This document shows, in pieces, positions 59,001 through 64,000 of a stretch of 64,000 nt of DNA; position 1 is the first letter of the stretch, and every line of letters begins with the position of its first letter. The position numbers and the translations under genes are program-made. The DNA comes from Merdimonas sp963929015 (GTDB lineage: Bacteria > Bacillota > Clostridia > Lachnospirales > Lachnospiraceae), in the NCBI RefSeq assembly GCF_963929015.1, contig NZ_CAWVHE010000001.1, forward strand, positions 62,001-126,000, read 5' to 3'. The notes beneath the pieces were generated by a model. That model had not been told where the DNA came from. It did not search any database and was given only the letters and a program-made list of their open reading frames with translations.

Positions 59001-60398
59001 CTAAAACCGAAAATATAAGAAGGGATTGTAAGTTTCCGTTACCAGGTAGGCAACGCACAGAAGAAACATTCCCCCGTAGATCAGTACGTCTGCCGTTTTC
59101 CTTTTCCGCCCGAGAAACTTTTCATAAAGCGTAAACACCACTGGCGTAGAGGATAATCCAAGGATGATCCAAAGGCCCAGATTGGAAAACAAAAGATATA
59201 AGGCCTCCCTGTCCAGGAATCCGCTGCCTCCCAGGCCGAGCATCAGCTTCAGATATTCTCCGGCGCTTCCCAGAGAAGGACTGAAAAACAGGACCCAGCC
59301 TGCCATAACCAGCACCATGCAGTATACATGCCTGCACGCCGCCGGAAGCCGCTCCAGAAAAGGAGCAAGAAAATATTTCTCAACAATCAGGATCACACCA
59401 TAGTACAGTCCCCACGCCACGAAGTTCCAGGCAGCTCCGTGCCATAATCCCGTCAGAAGCCATACCACCAGGAGATTACGGATATGCTTCGGCACAGACA
59501 CCCGGTTGCCTCCCAGCGGAATATAGAGGTATTCCCGGAACCAGCTGCTAAGGGAAATATGCCACCTTCTCCAGAATTCTGTAATGCTTCTGGAAATGTA
59601 AGGATAGAAAAAGTTCTTTGGGAAGTCAAAGCCAAACATTTTCCCAAGTCCAACCGCCATATCGGAATAGCCACTGAAATCAAAATAAATCTGGAAGGTG
59701 TAGGCCAGACATCCCAGCCATGCCGTTGCCACAGACACATCCCCAGGCGCCATGGCCGCCACGTCCGTATAGACCATGCCGATAGAGTTGGCAAGCAGCA
59801 CCTTTTTGGAAAGCCCCCGGATAAAAAACATAACACCTTCGCCAAAGCGTCCAAACGTCTCCTTGCGTACATGGAGCTGCTGGTCAATTTCCGCGTATTT
59901 TACGATAGGTCCGGCGATCAGCTGCGGAAACATGGTCACATACAGCGCGAAATCCATAAGATTTCTCTGCACCGGAACATTGCCCCTGTATACGTCTATG
60001 ATATACGAAAGGATCTGAAAGGTGTAAAAGGAGATTCCCACCGGCAGCGCCACTTCCCGGAACGGGATCTCTACCGGCAGCACTACATTCAGACTGTTCA
60101 GCACAAACCCTTCATATTTAAAAAATCCAAGCACGCACAGATTGACCGCCACAGTAAAGATCAGACTCTTCCTCGCCGCCCTTCTGTCCCCTGCATTTCT
60201 TGCAATATCCAGCCCGCAGATATAGTTAAACAGGATGGAAAAGATCATCAGAAACAGATAGACCGGTTCTCCCCAGGCATAAAAAACCAGACTTCCCAGG
60301 AGAAGCACCGGGTTTTTCAGCCGCTTTGGAAGCCCGTAATACAAAATCAATATGATCGGCAAAAATGTAAATAAAAATACGATACTGCTAAATAACAT
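59001..60398 (-). CDS. MBOAT O-acyltransferase (AlgI/DltB-like)
   Basis: This 465-residue polytopic membrane protein of about ten segments has the MBOAT signatures SRSITEFWRRWHISLSSWFREYLYIPLGGNR and LLTGLWHGAAWNFVAWGLYYG. The second His (WHGAAW) is the catalytic residue of the family. It moves acyl groups from cytosolic donors across the membrane. It works with the adjacent DHHW and SGNH proteins. Acetylation of exopolysaccharide is inferred from this context. Confidence 0.92.
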   Translation of the reverse strand: MLFSSIVFLFTFLPIILILYYGLPKRLKNPVLLLGSLVFYAWGEPVYLFLMIFSILFNYICGLDIARNAGDRRAARKSLIFTVAVNLCVLGFFKYEGFVLNSLNVVLPVEIPFREVALPVGISFYTFQILSYIIDVYRGNVPVQRNLMDFALYVTMFPQLIAGPIVKYAEIDQQLHVRKETFGRFGEGVMFFIRGLSKKVLLANSIGMVYTDVAAMAPGDVSVATAWLGCLAYTFQIYFDFSGYSDMAVGLGKMFGFDFPKNFFYPYISRSITEFWRRWHISLSSWFREYLYIPLGGNRVSVPKHIRNLLVVWLLTGLWHGAAWNFVAWGLYYGVILIVEKYFLAPFLERLPAACRHVYCMVLVMAGWVLFFSPSLGSAGEYLKLMLGLGGSGFLDREALYLLFSNLGLWIILGLSSTPVVFTLYEKFLGRKRKTADVLIYGGMFLLCVAYLVTETYNPFLYFRF

Positions 60399-60413
60399 AC
60401 CGTTCCTGTTCCT

Positions 60414-60908
60414 TTACAAACTATTTTCAAAAGCTGCCAGCGCCTGGTCTGCCTTCGGCGAAACTGTCAGGAGCACATAATTGCCCCTGGTCGTAAGAAT
60501 CGCTCCATTGAGAAGTCCGGTCTGACTTGCCCCATATCCTTCAAAGCTTTTCTTCTGGGTCTCCAGCCGCTCCTCTGCCGCCGCCTCTGCCGCCTCTGCC
60601 TGGGACTCGTCCTTCAGGCGCAGGATCAGAAGCTCGCTGACGCTCATCACATCATCCGGAATATAGAGCACTGCCCCTTCGTAATCCTGGGCATTCAGCC
60701 CGTAATAGCGCTTCAGGTCCTGCGTTGTTCCCTTTTTCATCCCGTCTGTACCGGTTGCCTTCAGGATCTCCGTTTCCAGCTTTTTCACCGGCACGTCATC
60801 TGCGCTTTGACCGGCAAGCAGAACGGCAATATAAACGATGAACACCAGAACCATAAAATATTTCAAAAGATTCAGCACGTCGATATTGTATCTTCCTTGT
60901 TTCTTCAT
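60414..60908 (-). CDS. DUF4358 protein
   Basis: This 164-residue protein with one N-terminal membrane segment (about 12-30, LLKYFMVLVFIVYIAVLLAGQ) belongs to DUF4358. The family commonly neighbours MBOAT/DHHW acylation genes; function unknown. The outside part has a mixed alpha/beta pattern (YYGLNAQDYEGAVLYIPDDVMSVSELLILRLKDESQAEAAEAAAEERL). Its ATG overlaps the stop of the SGNH gene (TAATG). Confidence 0.85.
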   Translation of the reverse strand: MKKQGRYNIDVLNLLKYFMVLVFIVYIAVLLAGQSADDVPVKKLETEILKATGTDGMKKGTTQDLKRYYGLNAQDYEGAVLYIPDDVMSVSELLILRLKDESQAEAAEAAAEERLETQKKSFEGYGASQTGLLNGAILTTRGNYVLLTVSPKADQALAAFENSL

Positions 60909-61675
60909 TATAATCCTGCGACCTCCGCCATGCGGTTTACCCAGTCTGTATAGTAGGACGGGGACATATGGATCCCGTCCCCCGCGTAGTATTCTTCTTT
61001 TACCAGATCCGTGTTGTCAATAAAAAGAATCTCCAGTTCTTCACACAAAGCTCTTAATCCTTCGTTATACTGCGGGATATTGGCATAGGCGGGATTTGCC
61101 TGGGCCGTCTGCTGCCGCACCGGCAGAATGCTGTTGACACAGATCTTCGTTGCCGGAAGGGACGCTTTTAAGTCTTCCAGCATCTCCCGGTAAGCCTTAA
61201 GAAAAGACGCCTGATCCGTCACCTTCATATCATTCATCCCATATGCCAGAAAAAGCACCTGCGGCGCCAGCGATTTTGCCCGGGCCGTCTGGTTTCTCAT
61301 TTCTTCACCGTTTCCATTGACCACGCCTGCCCCTCTCTGTGCAAGCACACGGCCGGCGTCCAGCACTCCGTATTCCGAAAGTCCCTGGGTAATGGAATCC
61401 CCCAGCACCAGGGCATTTGCAAACTTCTCATTGGGCGGCCGGTTCGCCCAGGCCTCATCGGCGGCCCGCTCTGCCGCTTCCAGCTCCTGGATCTTCTGAT
61501 CCACCCGTACCACGTCTGCCTTTTCCAGACTTTGAAGCCTTTTCAGCCCTTCATCGGTATCCGGCTTCTGCTCTGTCAGCCGGACGGTCAAAAGAGCGAT
61601 CCCTGCCGCCGCAAGGATCGCTGCCGCAAGGATCGCAGTCCGGAAAACAAGCGGTTTTCTCTTGTGTACTTCCAT
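60908..61675 (-). CDS. Membrane-anchored SGNH/GDSL hydrolase
   Basis: This 255-residue protein has an N-terminal anchor (about 10-27). The GDSL Ser is in VLGDSITQGLSEYG, Asn in LFLAYGMNDMKV (GxND) and Asp-x-x-His in GDGIHMSPSYYTDWV. An esterase or acyltransferase on surface sugars is likely, given the MBOAT/DHHW neighbours. It is the first gene of the acylation block. AGGAGA is present but 13 bases upstream. Confidence 0.88.
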   Translation of the reverse strand: MEVHKRKPLVFRTAILAAAILAAAGIALLTVRLTEQKPDTDEGLKRLQSLEKADVVRVDQKIQELEAAERAADEAWANRPPNEKFANALVLGDSITQGLSEYGVLDAGRVLAQRGAGVVNGNGEEMRNQTARAKSLAPQVLFLAYGMNDMKVTDQASFLKAYREMLEDLKASLPATKICVNSILPVRQQTAQANPAYANIPQYNEGLRALCEELEILFIDNTDLVKEEYYAGDGIHMSPSYYTDWVNRMAEVAGL

Positions 61676-61793
61676 GATCCGTTTCTGATTCTCCTATCTG
61701 TAACCCCCACATCCCTCCTGCTGCAGGAAGGAAGTAAGGCAAAAAATCACATTTAAAATATTGTACTGTTTTTCCCTGTAAAAGTCAAACATG

Positions 61794-61802
61794 TGGTATA
61801 AT
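61794..61802 (+). promoter_or_regulatory. Extended -10 promoter for the DUF5721-dpaL pair
   Basis: TGGTATAAT (61794-61802) is an extended -10. No good -35 is present at the usual distance. The ATG of the DUF5721 gene follows 34 bases on. Confidence 0.55.
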
Positions 61803-61836
61803 CATTGCATATCATATGTCTGTAAAGGAGCCATTC

Positions 61837-62340
61837 ATGAATATCATCGCGTTATCACCGAAAATCTGCATGTCCCATCTTCTCCTTCTGGAGACCTTTG
61901 ACTCCTTCTTATTTATAGAAGGTAAGATCACCACTTTTAATACATTTGAGATCGACGGCTTTCTTCAGAAGGATTTTTTTGACACTCCGCCGGAATCTTC
62001 CTACTCCCGCTGGAAAGACGTGCGGGACTTCTGTTTTCAGCTGATCCGGGGGAAACGGACTCCTTTGAGCTTTCGGATCGTTTTGTCCCTGTCTCCGGAG
62101 GAACTCGCCTCTTTTCTTTCCTCCCGCGGCCTTGTCTCCTCCTACCGGCCGGAAGAGATCCAGGGACTGTATCTAAACTTTCACTATGACGGAACCCATC
62201 TTACCTGTGTCACCGGCGTATCTCTCCACACATTCCGCATGGACAAATCTCTGGAACGGGAATGGGACCGATATGCCGGAGGTATGTTGGAACAGATGGC
62301 TCCCGGAATTTCACTGGATGAAAATGGATGGCAGAAATGA
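61837..62340 (+). CDS. DUF5721 family protein
   Basis: This 167-residue protein is restricted in style to clostridial relatives (DUF5721). Typical motifs are LLLETFDSFLFIEGKITTFNTFEIDGFLQKDFF, SRWKDVRDFCFQLIRGKRTPLSFRIVLSLS and LTCVTGVSLHTFRMDKSLEREWDRY. Function unknown. No membrane segments. The start at 61837 has AAAGGAG 6 bases upstream. Its stop overlaps the start of dpaL. Confidence 0.82.
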   Translation: MNIIALSPKICMSHLLLLETFDSFLFIEGKITTFNTFEIDGFLQKDFFDTPPESSYSRWKDVRDFCFQLIRGKRTPLSFRIVLSLSPEELASFLSSRGLVSSYRPEEIQGLYLNFHYDGTHLTCVTGVSLHTFRMDKSLEREWDRYAGGMLEQMAPGISLDENGWQK

Positions 62341-63542
62341 AAGACGTTATTCACATGGTCCATCTCGACCATTCCAGGAAAAAAAACTTATCTTCCACTT
62401 CTCTGTTTGGTGAAGCAACCGCCAGAAATGCTTTACAGTATCACAGCAGTTTCCCGGAATACGCACCGACGCCCCTGGTAAATCTGCAAAACCTGGCTGA
62501 ATATCTGGGCGTTGCCGGTTTTTATGTCAAAGATGAAAGCTATCGCTTTGGCCTGAATGCCTTTAAAGTGTTAGGGGGCAGCTATTGTCTTGGCAAATAT
62601 ATCGCAGAACTGGCAGGGATCGATCCTTCCAGGCTTTCGTTTGAAAAAATCGTCAGCAAAGAGATCCACGCAAAAACCGGGACGCTTACCTTTGTAACCG
62701 CGACGGACGGAAATCACGGAAGGGGCATTGCCTGGACCGCCAGCCGTCTGGGACATAAAAGCGTGGTGTTTATGCCAAAGGGCAGCTCCTCGGAGCGCCT
62801 TGACAATATCCGCTCCCATGGCTCGGACGCCTCGATCACAGACCTTAATTATGACGACGCCGTGCGCTACGCCAATACCTGCGCCAAAAAGTACGGCTGG
62901 GTCATGGTCCAGGATACGGCATGGGAAGGATACGAGGACATCCCCTCCTGGATCATGCAGGGCTATACCACCATGGCCCTGGAAACCCTCCGGCAACTGG
63001 GCGCAGATAAACCGACCCATATTTTTCTGCAGGCAGGCGTCGGCGCCATGGCCGGAGCTGTCGCCGGATTTTTCAGTGATTATTATGGTGGCAGCCGCCC
63101 TGTCATTACCATCGTAGAACCGGACAAGGCGGACTGTATCTACCAGAGCGCGCTGGCTGGCGATGGGAATCCCCGTTTTGTAACCGGCGATATGCAGACG
63201 ATCATGGCAGGTCTGGCCTGCGGAGAGCCTTGTACCATCGGATGGAAAATCCTGCAGGATCACGCCGATTATTTTGTCTCTATGCCGGATCATGTGGCAG
63301 CCAGAGGGATGCGCGTCCTTGGGAATCCGACCGGCAGCGATCCAAGAGTCATCTCCGGAGAAAGCGGCGCTGCCACCACCGGATTTGTGACAGAAGTACT
63401 GACCCGTCCGGCCTTACGGGAAATGCGGGACACCCTTGGGCTTGGACCGGATTCCCGGATCCTCTGCTTTTCTACGGAAGGAGCCACTGACCGGGAAAAC
63501 TACCGCAGGATTGTCTGGGACGGCCTGTATCCCAGTTTTTAA
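62328..63542 (+). CDS. dpaL: Diaminopropionate ammonia-lyase
   Basis: This 404-residue fold-type II PLP enzyme degrades 2,3-diaminopropionate to pyruvate and ammonia. The PLP Lys is in SYRFGLNAFKVLGGSYCL, the substrate loop in TATDGNHGRGIAWTASRLG, and GAVAGFFSDYYGG is the phosphate-binding region. YgeX is another name used. The ATG at 62337 overlaps the DUF5721 stop as ATGA and may be the true start in place of 62328. A bidirectional terminator follows. Confidence 0.93.
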   Translation: MAEMKDVIHMVHLDHSRKKNLSSTSLFGEATARNALQYHSSFPEYAPTPLVNLQNLAEYLGVAGFYVKDESYRFGLNAFKVLGGSYCLGKYIAELAGIDPSRLSFEKIVSKEIHAKTGTLTFVTATDGNHGRGIAWTASRLGHKSVVFMPKGSSSERLDNIRSHGSDASITDLNYDDAVRYANTCAKKYGWVMVQDTAWEGYEDIPSWIMQGYTTMALETLRQLGADKPTHIFLQAGVGAMAGAVAGFFSDYYGGSRPVITIVEPDKADCIYQSALAGDGNPRFVTGDMQTIMAGLACGEPCTIGWKILQDHADYFVSMPDHVAARGMRVLGNPTGSDPRVISGESGAATTGFVTEVLTRPALREMRDTLGLGPDSRILCFSTEGATDRENYRRIVWDGLYPSF

Positions 63543-63595
63543 AAGATCCCGGAAATGACAGCTTTTCTGCTGCATTTCCGGGATCTTTCCTTTTT
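63542..63595. terminator. Bidirectional terminator between dpaL and htpG
   Basis: AAAGATCCCGGAAATG (63542-63557) and CATTTCCGGGATCTTT (63573-63588) pair perfectly, with inner CAGC/GCTG. CCTTTTT follows on the plus strand; the minus-side flank is TTTTAAAAA. Confidence 0.88.
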
Positions 63596-63635
63596 ACTGT
63601 TTTTCCTTTATCATTTGTACTTCCGATCCGCCACT

Positions 63636-64000
63636 CTATTTCGTCAGAAGCATCATAATCTCATTGCTTCTCTGTACAAATGCAGTCATTTCTTCCGGAC
63701 TTAGCGGCTTATGGGCCAGCATAGCCAGATCGTAAAGCTGCCTGCAGATCATGCCGGTGTTTTCTCCGTCCTTATGCTCAGATACATACTGCACCAGCGG
63801 ATGGTTGGCGTTCAGGATCAGCGTAACCTCTCCGCCCATTCCCATGCCCATATCGGCCATGCCGTACATTTTCATCATTTCCTGCATCCGGCGGCTCTGC
63901 TCGGACAGGGTGATCATGGCGGCTACTTTTTCATCTTTCAGCTTCTCGGTCTTGACTTCCAGTTTGTCATTGCCAAGCTCCTTGCGGAAGATCTCGGTCA
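63636..64000 (-). CDS. htpG: Chaperone HtpG (Hsp90), C-terminal part
   Basis: These are the last 121 residues of Hsp90; the start is beyond the right edge. KLEVKTEKLKDEKVAAMITLSEQSRRMQEMMKMYGM leads into the Hsp90 dimerisation domain (LILNANHPLVQYVSEHKDG, ICRQLYDLAMLAHKPLSPEEMTAFVQRSNEIMMLL). The Met-rich stretch MYGMADMGMGMGGE is typical of clostridial copies. It shares a bidirectional terminator with dpaL. Confidence 0.95.
   Translation of the reverse strand, partial: TEIFRKELGNDKLEVKTEKLKDEKVAAMITLSEQSRRMQEMMKMYGMADMGMGMGGEVTLILNANHPLVQYVSEHKDGENTGMICRQLYDLAMLAHKPLSPEEMTAFVQRSNEIMMLLTK

Overview
The window looks like chromosomal DNA of a Lachnospiraceae-type member of the Clostridia (Firmicutes). 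This is inferred from gene content and style. Shine-Dalgarno sites are strong AGGAGG types, and sigma-A promoters have 16-18 bp spacers. There is a PRC-barrel sporulation-type protein (YlmC/YmxH), HrcA/CIRCE control of clpB, a pyrophosphate-type phosphofructokinase and a DUF4358-containing surface acylation cluster. No rRNA, phage structural module or CRISPR array was seen.

Layout. 1-7.5 kb: an nrdR-truA-xth operon, ylmC, carbamate kinase, two PH-domain membrane proteins translationally coupled to a nucleotidyltransferase, dapB, tRNA-Pro and tRNA-Ala, and thioredoxin. 7.5-12.2 kb: an EcsC protein, a tandem Nudix protein, an RluA-type pseudouridine synthase and a first subtilisin-like protease. 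12.3-21.2 kb: a large same-strand redox cluster. It holds a cupin, a carboxymuconolactone decarboxylase-like protein, two flavodoxin lipoproteins, three aldo/keto reductases, a flavin reductase, an NADPH-FMN reductase-like protein, a DUF4405 membrane protein and a cytosolic flavodoxin, with a LysR regulator at its head. Two internal promoters of this cluster share a long composite element that looks like a regulator site.

21.3-29.7 kb: a glycosyltransferase, a pseudokinase-TM-TPR protein, phosphofructokinase, a glycerol module (AraC regulator, glpK, a tiny four-cysteine protein), a probable small RNA, a zinc-ribbon DUF4234 protein and a tyrosine phosphatase. 29.9-35.1 kb: an AT-richer integrated mobilizable element with integrase, excisionase, primase/helicase, a broken relaxase and SSB. 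35.4-38.8 kb: accessory genes, including a sugar acetyltransferase with an internal deletion, then a NifX-like/SlyD-like fusion.

38.9-50.0 kb: an X-Pro peptidase-like hydrolase, DUF1294, an orphan transcription unit, a protease-less Lon-like ATPase, YitT, DinB, ClpB with a CIRCE promoter, another orphan RNA unit, a GNAT acetyltransferase and a C39-like peptidase. 50.0-64.0 kb: tRNA-Gly, a 2-hydroxyacid dehydrogenase, a clpX-protease-coiled coil-lspA-like operon, and a block from SGNH hydrolase, DUF4358, MBOAT and DHHW proteins to an RsuA-family synthase and ligA. The window closes with a DUF5721 protein coupled to diaminopropionate ammonia-lyase, and the 3' end of htpG.

The strongest candidates for an undescribed system are the redox cluster with its repeated promoter element and surface flavodoxins, the three orphan promoter-to-terminator RNA units, and the Shine-Dalgarno-sequestering hairpin in front of the second subtilisin-like protease.
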